In this document: piece after piece, positions 47,770 through 54,640 of the stretch
How positions within the stretch are numbered: the first letter of the stretch is position 1
How the letters are laid out: each line of letters begins with the position of its first letter
NCBI GenBank assembly: GCA_902590705.1
Contig: CACIXU010000005.1
Location: 1 to 64,000, forward strand
Origin: an uncultured Bacteroidota bacterium
GTDB lineage: Bacteria; Bacteroidota; Bacteroidia; Flavobacteriales; Flavobacteriaceae
DNA length: 64,000 nt
Direction: 5' to 3'
Notes under the pieces: generated by a model
What the model saw: the letters and a program-made list of their open reading frames with translations, nothing else
The model's database searches: none
What the model was told of the DNA's origin: nothing
Position numbers and translations under genes: made by a program

Positions 47770-48405
47770 TTAACCACCGCCGTCACCTCCACCTCCACCT
47801 GAGTCTCCTCCTGCATCGCCAACTGCACCTGAATCACCTGCAATAAATCCTGAATCACTAAACTTACTAAGGGAAAATGTGTTTGTATTTATTTGAAACT
47901 CATCTACAATATGAGATATATATTTATTATTTAATCCAATAGGAAGGTCAGTCTCTCTCATTCTTCCATTACTCTTGTTAACTTTAATAATTTTCCTTTT
48001 GGAAAATGCATAAATACTTTTATTAATTAATGAAATTTTAGGAGGTGTTCCATCCCATGACCAAAGACCTGTTGTTGCAACTTTGAAAATTTTTGTTTTA
48101 CTCGATATGGAGTAGCATCCAATTTCCTTATCATGATTTATAAAGTATAATTTATCTTCGTGTATAAGAATTGATAAAAACTTTTCTTCGATATCCAAAA
48201 CTTCTTCACCGGATGAAAAATTAATAAATTTTGAAAAAACTTTACCCCACCAATTATAAGAAGAAATCAAAACTAAGTTATCAAATCTTGCTATACCACT
48301 AATTTTGTGTTTGATTACAACAGTCCATTCTTTTCTTAATAATTTCGTGTTATATAGAAAAACTTCTTTATGCTGGCAAACAATTATTTTATTTTTAGTT
48401 TTCAA
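47770..48405 (-). CDS. Hypothetical beta-propeller-like protein with Gly/Asp-rich tail
   Basis: This 211-residue protein starts at a TTG (MKTKNKIIVCQHKEVFLYNTKLL). Repeating short strands such as GIARFDNLVLISSYNWWGKVF, FLSILIHEDKLYFINHDKEIGCYSI and ISLINKSIYAFSKRKIIKVNKSNG suggest a partial beta-propeller. The C-terminus is a low-complexity run (GDSGAVGDAGGDSGGGGGDGG). No signal peptide is seen. The function is unknown. A leader-like core lies 50-75 bp upstream. Confidence 0.55.
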   Translation of the reverse strand: MKTKNKIIVCQHKEVFLYNTKLLRKEWTVVIKHKISGIARFDNLVLISSYNWWGKVFSKFINFSSGEEVLDIEEKFLSILIHEDKLYFINHDKEIGCYSISSKTKIFKVATTGLWSWDGTPPKISLINKSIYAFSKRKIIKVNKSNGRMRETDLPIGLNNKYISHIVDEFQINTNTFSLSKFSDSGFIAGDSGAVGDAGGDSGGGGGDGGG

Positions 48406-48454
48406 TTGTTTTAGATTTTAAAATTTTAATTTAAGTTTTTTTACAAATGATTTA

Positions 48455-48480
48455 AATAACGAAACCTACAAAAGGGGGTA
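48455..48480 (-). promoter_or_regulatory. Leader-repeat core copy 1
   Basis: The minus strand reads TACCCCCTTTTG then TAGGTTTCG, matching the core of the dispersed leader. It sits 50 bp upstream of the propeller-like gene. The downstream half of the leader is not conserved. Confidence 0.5.
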
Positions 48481-48656
48481 TTTTAAAGATGCTTTGCAAC
48501 CTCTAATCCTGCCTTATTGGTTTATTATCTTAATTCTCACAGTTAAGAAATACTATCTACAGTTTAAGTTTTAGAATATTATTACATTGTAAAACAAAAC
48601 AATAAATAAAAAATAACCTTATCTAAATCTTTTTCATAATTATGGTTTAGAATGAA

Positions 48657-49169
48657 TTATTTCATTTCACCCATCCATTGAGCAATCCAAAAGATTTTTT
48701 CATCTCTAAAACGAATTCTGTCAATTAGCCTAACTTGCTCTGTTTCTCCAGTTTTATAATATCTTTTTTCGTAAAATGAAACAGTAACAAGAGTTACATC
48801 TGAATCTTCAAATTTTACTGGTATGGCATTATGTAATTCTCTTGTAATTGAATCATATGGCTCATGTAATAATTCAACAATTTTTGGAAGCTCTGATAGA
48901 GTCGACTCAATTGCTTTACCTCCTTGCGGAGGAATATACTTAACTGTATCAGACATAAATTTTGCCATGCTTTCAACATCCTTTTCGGCAAAAGCTGAAA
49001 TTAGGTCAATTGCAGCCTGTGCAAATTTGTCCTCGCCAAAATAGAAATTCTTTCCCTTGTTGGCTCCTCTAAGTTGCTTACCCCCTGAAGAAGCAACTTC
49101 TATTTCTACAGTCTTTGTCTGACATGAAATCAGGATAAATGTAAATAGTGTGTAAAAAATTCTTTTCAT
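48657..49169 (-). CDS. NTF2/SnoaL-like lipoprotein
   Basis: This protein has 170 residues from the Met at 49169 (MKRIFYTLFTFILISC, lipobox), chosen over an upstream Met lying in the repeated leader. The mature part (FAQAAIDLISAFAEKDVESMAKFMSDTVKYIPPQGG, then VTLVTVSFYEKRYYKTGE and RLIDRIRFRDEKIFWIAQWMGEM) has the cone-shaped SnoaL/NTF2 layout. The function is unknown; such folds bind small ligands. It is preceded by a copy of the shared leader. Confidence 0.7.
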   Translation of the reverse strand: MKRIFYTLFTFILISCQTKTVEIEVASSGGKQLRGANKGKNFYFGEDKFAQAAIDLISAFAEKDVESMAKFMSDTVKYIPPQGGKAIESTLSELPKIVELLHEPYDSITRELHNAIPVKFEDSDVTLVTVSFYEKRYYKTGETEQVRLIDRIRFRDEKIFWIAQWMGEMK

Positions 49170-49223
49170 TCTAAATAATTTAAGGTTAATAATTACTAAT
49201 ATAATAAAACCTAAAAAGGAGTA
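49170..49223 (-). promoter_or_regulatory. Leader-repeat copy 2
   Basis: The minus strand has CTCCTTTTTAGGTTTTA, TTATATTAG and CCTTAAATTATTTAGAATG ending in the start codon of the NTF2-like lipoprotein. Confidence 0.6.
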
Positions 49224-49233
49224 TATTTTTTTA

Positions 49234-49554
49234 TTAAACACCTTCAATAATAGCTAAACTTCTGATGACAGTATCCTCTGGATTTTCGCCAAGCTCTTTG
49301 AGAGCGTTTTGATAATCTTCGCTACTATAACAGTCTAAAGCATCTTGAAGACTATTAAACTCAACAAGTGCCGCATACATTAATTCTTTTCCCTGAATCA
49401 TTTTGGAAGGTTCACCCATACCAACAGGCTTAAAATTTCCAGTGTTATTTTTCATTTCCTTCTCAGCAATAGCAGTGTATTTTTCAAGGTATTTGTTCCA
49501 TTTTTCAGGATTTTTAATCTCTAAAACTTGACCAGACCAATATCCTTTTTTCAT
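49234..49554 (-). CDS. DUF1330-like protein
   Basis: This 106-residue soluble protein of the dimeric ferredoxin-like barrel type starts MKKGYWSGQVLEIKNPEKWNKYLEKYTAIAE. It contains MYAALVEFNSLQDALDCYSSEDYQNAL, the DUF1330 signature (ALVEF-s--dA---Y-s-eYq). It is cytoplasmic and unlike its secreted neighbours. Its biochemical role is not established. It is preceded by a leader copy. Confidence 0.8.
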   Translation of the reverse strand: MKKGYWSGQVLEIKNPEKWNKYLEKYTAIAEKEMKNNTGNFKPVGMGEPSKMIQGKELMYAALVEFNSLQDALDCYSSEDYQNALKELGENPEDTVIRSLAIIEGV

Positions 49555-49600
49555 ATTAAATAATTTATAGTTAATATACTAAAAAATAAAAAGAGTGGGT
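49555..49600 (-). promoter_or_regulatory. Leader-repeat copy 3
   Basis: The minus strand carries TATATTAAC and ACTATAAATTATTTAATATG directly joined to the DUF1330 start. The TAGGTTT core is degenerate (TATTTTTTAG). Confidence 0.5.
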
Positions 49601-49627
49601 AAAAAGGTAATTTTGTAATTTTATGAA

Positions 49628-50200
49628 ATGAGAGTTTTTTTAACGTGTTTAATCTTATTTGTTAGCTGCACAAAAGAATTAAAAAATGATATAAATAATC
49701 TTAACGAAATTATTGATTCAATGAGAGTTGAAATAGATTCATTGAATAGTAATTTAGCAAAGTTTAAAATTTCTGAATCTCAATTAAATCAAATAATTAA
49801 TGACATGGAAATTAAGGTCAATAACTTTAATTATATGTATGAAAATGAAATAATTGGATGCTGGTTTAATGAGTCATTTACCATAGGAAATACACCTTTA
49901 TTTATCGAAATCAACATTTTTAAAGGAGGTGTAGGTGCACTGGATTTTGGAGGGGGCGTATATCAAGTTTTCTCGTGGACCTCTGATGGAAATCAAATCA
50001 CCTTACATTTTGGAGATGTACTTGACACAAGTTCTTTTGGGGTGATTTATAATTTCATAAACGACTCAGCATATATTTTATATGGTGAGATCTTTGATAA
50101 TGATAGGCAAGTATCATTAGTTTCGAATGAAAATGGTAATGACAGTTTTGTAATTAATAACTGGAGGGGAGAAGAGATTTTATTTAATCGGTGTAACTAA
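49628..50200 (+). CDS. Hypothetical coiled-coil lipoprotein
   Basis: This 190-residue protein has the leader MRVFLTCLILFVSC. A helical coiled-coil stretch of about 50 residues follows (LNNLNEIIDSMRVEIDSLNSNLAKF-like heptads of I/L and N), then a beta-rich domain starting ENEIIGCWFNESFTIG. That domain resembles lipocalin-like or META-type small domains (GGVYQVFSWTSDGNQITLHFG). It is the only rightward gene in this stretch. The function is unknown. Confidence 0.6.
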   Translation: MRVFLTCLILFVSCTKELKNDINNLNEIIDSMRVEIDSLNSNLAKFKISESQLNQIINDMEIKVNNFNYMYENEIIGCWFNESFTIGNTPLFIEINIFKGGVGALDFGGGVYQVFSWTSDGNQITLHFGDVLDTSSFGVIYNFINDSAYILYGEIFDNDRQVSLVSNENGNDSFVINNWRGEEILFNRCN

Positions 50201-50227
50201 AATAACAGAACCTACAAAGGGAGTTTT
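50199..50227 (-). promoter_or_regulatory. Leader-repeat core copy 4, orphan
   Basis: The minus strand reads CTCCCTTTGTAGGTTCTG then TTATTTTAG. It points into the 3' end of the rightward lipoprotein gene, so it drives no recognisable gene. Confidence 0.5.
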
Positions 50228-50265
50228 GAAAACCATTTATTGGGGAGATTCCTTTTTAGCAAAAA

Positions 50266-50502
50266 TTAATTTGGGCAATAAAGATCTCCTACTAAATATG
50301 AATTATAATCTGATTTTGATACCTCCCCCGTTTTAGCTGGTGGACTAAATTCATCAATATTTCCGATATTAATACTTCCCCAGTAAAAAAAAAATCTTTC
50401 ATCAACTTTAACTTTTTTTGAAATTTCAAAGCAATCTCTCTCTTTGGCACAATAAGTGAAAAAAATAAAGCAGCCCAGCAAGAAAATAAATTTATTCATC
50501 AT
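50266..50502 (-). CDS. Small cysteine-containing lipoprotein
   Basis: This 78-residue protein is counted from MMNKFIFLLGCFIFFTYC, which has a lipobox-like Cys. The short mature part begins AKERDCFEISKKVKVDERFFFYWGS. Two further Cys (one near the C-terminus, LYCPN) could form a disulfide. The function is unknown. It is preceded by an extended leader copy. Confidence 0.55.
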   Translation of the reverse strand: MMNKFIFLLGCFIFFTYCAKERDCFEISKKVKVDERFFFYWGSINIGNIDEFSPPAKTGEVSKSDYNSYLVGDLYCPN

Positions 50503-50573
50503 ATTAAAATAATACAACAGGGAAAAAGGGTTAGATGTACCAGAATTTATAGAGAAGGATATGCCTGTTATAT
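50503..50573 (-). promoter_or_regulatory. Leader-repeat copy 5 with upstream extension
   Basis: The right part (50526-50572) resembles 53115-53168 closely. On the minus strand AAATTCTGG precedes TAACCC and a degraded core (TTTTTCCCTGTTG). It ends at the small lipoprotein start. Confidence 0.5.
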
Positions 50574-50587
50574 AAACCTATTTTTAT

Positions 50588-50740
50588 TTATTTCTTATAT
50601 AATAATACTATACCCGAAGAAACAAGGGTCACCCAAGATGCAAATAACAAATCATCAAAACCATCTTTAACATAACTAATTAAACAATATCCAGTAGCAA
50701 ACAAAGTTGATACTATCTATAACCATTTTAAATATTTCAT
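50588..50740 (-). pseudogene. Small two-helix membrane protein interrupted by amber codon
   Basis: The minus strand from ATG at 50740 reads MKYLKWL, a TAG at codon 8, then IVSTLFATGYCLISYVKD and a second hydrophobic stretch (LLFASWVTLVSSGIVLLYKK) to a TAA. Frame and composition are protein-like over 51 codons. A leader copy lies immediately upstream. It could instead start downstream at the TTG at codon 12. Confidence 0.4.
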
Positions 50741-50742
50741 AT

Positions 50743-50800
50743 TACTAAAATAAAAAGCTTACAAAAGAGCGTTAGATTCTGCTTTTCCAAGTACCACCAT
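50743..50800 (-). promoter_or_regulatory. Leader-repeat copy 6 with 25-bp repeat (copy B)
   Basis: The minus strand has TCTAACGCTCTTTTGTAAGC then TATTTTAG, next to the interrupted ORF. Bases 50776-50800 repeat 47682-47706 exactly. Confidence 0.5.
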
Positions 50801-51018
50801 TTGTAATGGATATTATTTCTTTTGACTTTTAGCAGACATTTTCTACAAGCAAAACCCACTCTTTTTTAGCAAAGTGTTGAAGTTAATGGTAAATCCTAAA
50901 AAGGGGATTAATCTGGACATTAAATTCACTACAATACTTTTCTGTTGGTATTCTTCAAATTTAACTACAGCTAAATTAGATAGTTTAAAAAAAACTCACC
51001 ACGTTAGGCTCAAATGTT

Positions 51019-51477
51019 TTATTCAAACTCAACTATTTTTTTCTTATGAAGGGTAGTTTCAGCTAATAAATCACTGTGGTATTCTTTAAAGTCAAAAATC
51101 AAACCATCTTTAAATTGAAAAACCATGGCGTACTTATTATTATATTCACCATTGATGCCTTCAGCATCGTAACCCTCAACAAGAAAAACAACATCATCTC
51201 CTCCATCAATTTTTCTAATAACCTCTAATTTTATTCCATTAGGTAAAACAGCTGGAATATCTTTTTGAAGCCAATCACTAATAAATGTATCCTTATTATA
51301 AGATTTACATATTTCACATATACCCATGAATTTGAATGTAAAATCGTCGTGTAGTAACTCTTTTGCTAAATCAGGATTTTTGAAAACAAGTTCAAAGAAC
51401 TTATCAACCTTTGCCACATTTTGACTTTGCATTAAAAAACTACAGCAAAAGGTAATTAATAAAAATAATTTTTTCAT
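51019..51477 (-). CDS. Secreted NTF2/SnoaL-like protein
   Basis: This 152-residue protein has signal peptide MKKLFLLITFCCSFLMQSQ. The body VDKFFELVFKNPDLAKELLHDDFTFKF, MGICEICKSYNKDTFISDWL and YAMVFQFKDGLIFDFKEYHSDLLAE is an NTF2-like domain. It is clearly paralogous to the protein at 58020-58523, sharing the G.NG.Y.N.YAM and KEY.SDLL motifs. The function is unknown. It has the canonical shared leader. Confidence 0.75.
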   Translation of the reverse strand: MKKLFLLITFCCSFLMQSQNVAKVDKFFELVFKNPDLAKELLHDDFTFKFMGICEICKSYNKDTFISDWLQKDIPAVLPNGIKLEVIRKIDGGDDVVFLVEGYDAEGINGEYNNKYAMVFQFKDGLIFDFKEYHSDLLAETTLHKKKIVEFE

Positions 51478-51530
51478 TTTAAATAATTTATGGTTAATAT
51501 CTGCTAATATAACAAAACTAATAAATTGGA
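51478..51530 (-). promoter_or_regulatory. Leader-repeat copy 7
   Basis: The minus strand has AGTTTTGTTATATTAGC and CCATAAATTATTTAAAATG up to the start codon. The CCCCTTTTG part is diverged. Confidence 0.6.
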
Positions 51531-51541
51531 AGTATTGAAAG

Positions 51542-51564
51542 AAAAACCCTCCGCGAGGGAGGGT
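51542..51564 (-). terminator. Rho-independent terminator of the double NTF2 gene
   Basis: A 7-bp stem (ACCCTCC/GGAGGGT) with a 5-base loop lies at 51546-51564. It is followed on the minus strand by TTTTT. It is 55 bp downstream of the gene ending at 51619. Confidence 0.75.
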
Positions 51565-51618
51565 ATAAATAATAATTTGAGAATAAAATGGTTAATAATT
51601 CATTCAGAGCTAAGGACA

Positions 51619-52542
51619 TCATTCAAATAATTTACCATTATAGTAGTTGTCCTCACGAATAATTTTTCCATCATCATTGAAAGAGTGTTGCATGTGTAGA
51701 TCAACAAGAAATTCTTTACCACTGGAAATATTCTTAAATTTTAAATCCCACCAAGATATTACAACCATGCCATCACCCTCATAATCAAGTAAATCAGGGT
51801 ATCCAGTTTCTGTAACACTTATTAAATCGAAGTTGCTCAGCATTGTTTTGTTTGCCTCTTTTAATTCGCTAAGAGACATGGAGGCGCCATAATCTAGATT
51901 AACATCATTAATGCGAGCATTTTCTGTAAAACTTTCATATGCCTTTTCAAGATCACCCAACTCAATGTATGCCATCATTAGCCTGACCTTTGCAATAAAA
52001 GGATGATCTTTATATATAACTCCATTTTTTATCACCTCTTTGGACATACTATATTTTTGAAAGTGGGCTGTATTATCAGAATATAAAAGTCGTTTAATTT
52101 TTTTCCCTTTTTTATCGAAAATAAAAGTGCTTTTTCTTGGAGAATTTATTTTGAAACCGTTATTTTTATCAAACCCTGACATTACATCGTATGTATAAAC
52201 ATATAAACCGCTTCTATCGTATTCAATAGCGTCTGGGTAGGCCTCTCCCCAGTTTTCAATTTTCAGATTTATAAAATTTTCCTTTAAGTATAGAGATGAA
52301 TTTAACAAACTTTTGATTCCATTTCCTTTGTATCTTGGATGATAATAATTTGAATTATAAGAAACAAAATCTTCAGTTACAAGCTCTTTTAAAGCTGTAG
52401 TATCTCCAGAGGTTAAAGCAAGATTAAACTTTTGAGCAATTGAAATTGCTGGATGTTTGTCGTACACTTTTCCATTTTCATTTTTCTGAGAAAAAGTTAC
52501 ATTGGTCAAAAAGATGAGTGTGATTATAAATTTTTTTTTCAT
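51619..52542 (-). CDS. Secreted protein with two NTF2-like domains
   Basis: This 307-residue protein has signal peptide MKKKFIITLIFLTNVTFSQ. The first NTF2-like unit (HPAISIAQKFNLALTSGDTTALKELVTEDFVSY) and a second (HPFIAKVRLMMAYIELGDLEKAYESFTENARIND) start similarly, indicating internal duplication. Both end in strand-rich sequence (NTAHFQKY and REDNYYNGKLFE). The function is unknown. It does not carry the canonical leader, but a hairpin terminator follows it. Confidence 0.7.
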   Translation of the reverse strand: MKKKFIITLIFLTNVTFSQKNENGKVYDKHPAISIAQKFNLALTSGDTTALKELVTEDFVSYNSNYYHPRYKGNGIKSLLNSSLYLKENFINLKIENWGEAYPDAIEYDRSGLYVYTYDVMSGFDKNNGFKINSPRKSTFIFDKKGKKIKRLLYSDNTAHFQKYSMSKEVIKNGVIYKDHPFIAKVRLMMAYIELGDLEKAYESFTENARINDVNLDYGASMSLSELKEANKTMLSNFDLISVTETGYPDLLDYEGDGMVVISWWDLKFKNISSGKEFLVDLHMQHSFNDDGKIIREDNYYNGKLFE

Positions 52543-52819
52543 GGTTAATTTTTTCTAAAAATAATTTTACTTTGACAAATAAAAAATTAGTCTGGCCATT
52601 TTTATAATTTAAATGTTAATCAAATAAAATTTTTGTTAAGAAATTAAATTTTTAAGAATTCACTATTAAAAAAAAAAAGATCATTAAAATTTATACAAAA
52701 AACCCTTATTTAAATTTATATGATAGTGTAGTATTTATTCCTCTTTATTGCTCTTGTGATTAACCTCTGTTTTAAAAGAATTAATTCTTCACTATTTTTG
52801 CTGAAAATAAGTTTTAGAT

Positions 52820-52990
52820 ATGGGCAATAACATAGTAACGTTTGAAAAAAAATGGCTTGATAAATTAATCCCGATGAGATTCAAAATTAATTATTGGCTT
52901 TTAAAAAATCTTGGTCTAGAGGGATTTAGAATACTTTTTGCTTTGGGAGGAGCATTTTTAACTGTATTAATCTATGAATTTCTAATATAG
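52820..52990 (+). CDS. Possible 56-aa membrane protein
   Basis: The ATG at 52820 opens 56 residues: a charged N-terminus (MGNNIVTFEKKWLDKLIP) and one membrane helix (ILFALGGAFLTVLIYEFLI). It is too small to judge by family. It has a balanced codon pattern and lies alone on the plus strand. It could be spurious. Confidence 0.4.
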   Translation: MGNNIVTFEKKWLDKLIPMRFKINYWLLKNLGLEGFRILFALGGAFLTVLIYEFLI

Positions 52991-53024
52991 TCTTAAATCA
53001 AACTCTTTAAATATGTCATTAAAT

Positions 53025-53072
53025 TCATAATAGTTGTTGAAGCTTTTGATTTTTACCAGCCATTTTTTTCAT
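53025..53072 (-). pseudogene. Vestigial leader-linked start, 15-codon ORF
   Basis: Immediately after a leader copy the minus strand reads MKKMAGKNQ and ends after 15 codons. MKK is the common start of genes with this leader, so this looks like the surviving 5' end of a lost gene. It could be chance. Confidence 0.3.
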
Positions 53073-53104
53073 TTTAATAACACTTAAAGAACTACATAAA
53101 TTTA

Positions 53105-53171
53105 GTCAAAACCTACAAAAGGGGTTAGAAGTACCAGAACTTAATGAGGAAGATATGCCTGAGTTGAAATA
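53105..53171 (-). promoter_or_regulatory. Leader-repeat copy 8 with upstream extension
   Basis: On the minus strand AAGTTCTGG, 19 bases, then TAGGTTTTG fits a Bacteroidota promoter. The plus strand is open as GLEVPELNEEDMPELK and then a stop, probably by chance. It faces only the 15-codon ORF. Confidence 0.55.
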
Positions 53172-53193
53172 AAAAACCCTCCACAAGGGAGGG
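53171..53193 (-). terminator. Rho-independent terminator after the NTF2-like gene at 53203
   Basis: A 6-bp stem (CCCTCC/GGAGGG, 53177-53193) is followed on the minus strand by TTTTTT. It closely resembles the hairpin at 51546. Confidence 0.75.
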
Positions 53194-53202
53194 ATTTAAA
53201 CC

Positions 53203-53673
53203 TTACTGAGCTGCTAACTCCATATTTAAAGCAGTGTTATCAGCAAAGATTAACATTTCAACTATTTTACCATTTTCCCATCTGTAGTCAAAATGACACC
53301 TGTTTGAATACCTAACTCCTGTTTTATTTCCAGTTCCTTGCCAAATAAACCATTTGTTAGTCCAGACATTACCATCTTTGAAATAATTTGTATGAGCGTA
53401 TCCATCAAGTATCTGAATATCATTAAACATTGTGTGATGGGATTTAAAAATTTCTTTGACTGTTTTTCCATCCATCTTTGAATTATTTCCATACACAACA
53501 GCGTCATCTGATAATGTTTTATCCCATAATGTATGTTCATTTGAAGCGTAATCAGCATCAAGTTCTTGGGCAATTACACTAAAATCGTCAACCTGCGACA
53601 AAAGTCCAGCGGATTTCTGGCAAAATGTTAAAGTTGGAATAGTTAGTAAAAAGATGAAGAGTATTTTTTTCAT
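53203..53673 (-). CDS. Secreted NTF2/SnoaL-like protein
   Basis: This protein has 156 residues from the Met at 53673 (MKKILFIFLLTIPTLTFCQ signal), not the upstream ORF start, because the canonical leader ends here. The body has DADYASNEHTLWDKTLSDDAVVYG, DGKTVKEIFKSHHTMFND and GNVWTNKWFIWQGTGNKTG, with the SnoaL/NTF2 layout. It is more distant from the other copies. The function is unknown. The terminator hairpin follows 10 bp downstream. Confidence 0.7.
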   Translation of the reverse strand: MKKILFIFLLTIPTLTFCQKSAGLLSQVDDFSVIAQELDADYASNEHTLWDKTLSDDAVVYGNNSKMDGKTVKEIFKSHHTMFNDIQILDGYAHTNYFKDGNVWTNKWFIWQGTGNKTGVRYSNRCHFDYRWENGKIVEMLIFADNTALNMELAAQ

Positions 53674-53700
53674 TTTAAATAATTTATGGTTAATAAATCC
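53674..53700 (-). promoter_or_regulatory. Leader-repeat copy 9, proximal half
   Basis: The minus strand has TTATTAACC and CCATAAATTATTTAAAATG joined to the start codon. The core half lies separately at 53771-53809, so the leader here is split by about 70 bp. Confidence 0.5.
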
Positions 53701-53770
53701 AAACGTAAAAAATTTGCTTCTAAAAAACAAGTAATTAAAGTTATTAGAATGTATTGTAAGGATATAATTA

Positions 53771-53809
53771 AAATAAAATAACAAAACCTACAAAAGGGGG
53801 TAATTGTCC
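53771..53809 (-). promoter_or_regulatory. Leader-repeat core copy 10
   Basis: The minus strand reads ACCCCCTTTTG then TAGGTTTTG and TTATTTTA. It sits 8 bp downstream of the DUF6090 stop and upstream of the split leader. Confidence 0.5.
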
Positions 53810-53816
53810 AATTTAT

Positions 53817-54623
53817 TTAACCCCAAAGACCTCTCTCAAGATTTTGCCTCAAATTAATATAATCTACATCAGGATATTCTTTTTCGATTAATTTTTGAAT
53901 TTCAAGATATTTATTTTTTTGATTAATACTCATTTCATTTGAAAACTTAATCCAGATAGATTGAATAGTTAAAATATTTTCGAATTCTCTACTGTCTAAT
54001 AGCTCTGGAATTGATTTTGAGAAATTAGTTTCCCCCATTTTGAAAGAATAATTTTCAAGTAATTCTCTATATTTAGTTAATTCAATAAGATTGTAATTTT
54101 TTGATAAGAAAGGTAAAAAATATTGATGCAAATCCAATCTGTATTGCCTATCCTCTTCAATCATCAAAGAGAGTAATTGGGGTAAGGAGGCAATTTCATT
54201 TTTGATTAAGTCGTTTTCAATTAATAATAATTTTCCGGAATTTATTATTTCATTAAGAACACCATTTTGTGGAACAAAAATCCAACCCGACAATGATATG
54301 TAGTTCATCAAGCTGTCAATTGGTTTTATTGATTTCCACTCTCCATTTTTACCCGTATTATTTATAATATATTGATTTACATTGATGATTTTATTTTTCT
54401 CCTCAATTACGACTTGAAGACTCTCAAGGTTATTCGATATCTCATTGTGGAGTGATAAAAGAATCTTTTTTTCTTCAACTTTTTCTTTCCTGTATTCATT
54501 CCAATTATTTACCTGAAGAGCTATAAGAATTCCAATTACTACAAGTACTACCTCACCAACAGCATATCTTAAATATTTACTTGTTTCCATGTTAACCAAT
54601 TTTTTAAACCTGAAAAATCTCAT
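53817..54623 (-). CDS. DUF6090 family protein
   Basis: This 268-residue protein shows the family start ETSKYLRYAVGEVVLVVIGILIALQVNNWNEYRKEK, a membrane helix followed by NNWN-x-Y/R-K. A helical cytoplasmic or periplasmic domain follows (KILLSLHNEISNNLESLQVVIEEKNKI). It is common in marine flavobacteria, often in several copies; the function is unknown. It starts 18 bp from the end of the serine hydrolase gene, suggesting cotranscription. Confidence 0.85.
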   Translation of the reverse strand: MRFFRFKKLVNMETSKYLRYAVGEVVLVVIGILIALQVNNWNEYRKEKVEEKKILLSLHNEISNNLESLQVVIEEKNKIINVNQYIINNTGKNGEWKSIKPIDSLMNYISLSGWIFVPQNGVLNEIINSGKLLLIENDLIKNEIASLPQLLSLMIEEDRQYRLDLHQYFLPFLSKNYNLIELTKYRELLENYSFKMGETNFSKSIPELLDSREFENILTIQSIWIKFSNEMSINQKNKYLEIQKLIEKEYPDVDYINLRQNLERGLWG

Positions 54624-54640
54624 TAGATAAATTTTATTAC

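Larger units (their letters stand above)
50503..51018. other. Gene-poor stretch with repeat copies
   Basis: These 516 bases hold two leader-repeat copies (50503-50573 and 50743-50800) and an interrupted small ORF on the minus strand (50588-50740). Nothing convincing lies in 50801-51018. The rightward ORF there has no supporting features. Confidence 0.5.
52543..53202. other. Gap with a small ORF and a leader copy
   Basis: These 660 bases are mostly very AT-rich. They hold a possible 56-aa membrane protein gene (52820-52990), a vestigial leader with a 15-codon ORF (53025-53171) and a terminator hairpin. The remainder shows nothing recognisable. Confidence 0.5.

Noticed and set aside
50874..51056. 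Rightward 60-aa ORF near the NTF2-like gene end
   Set aside because: No signal, domain or start context; it overlaps the 3' end of a better supported gene.
53262..53573. Overlapping 103-aa minus-strand ORF within the NTF2-like gene
   Set aside because: A shadow frame of the better supported 53203-53673 gene.
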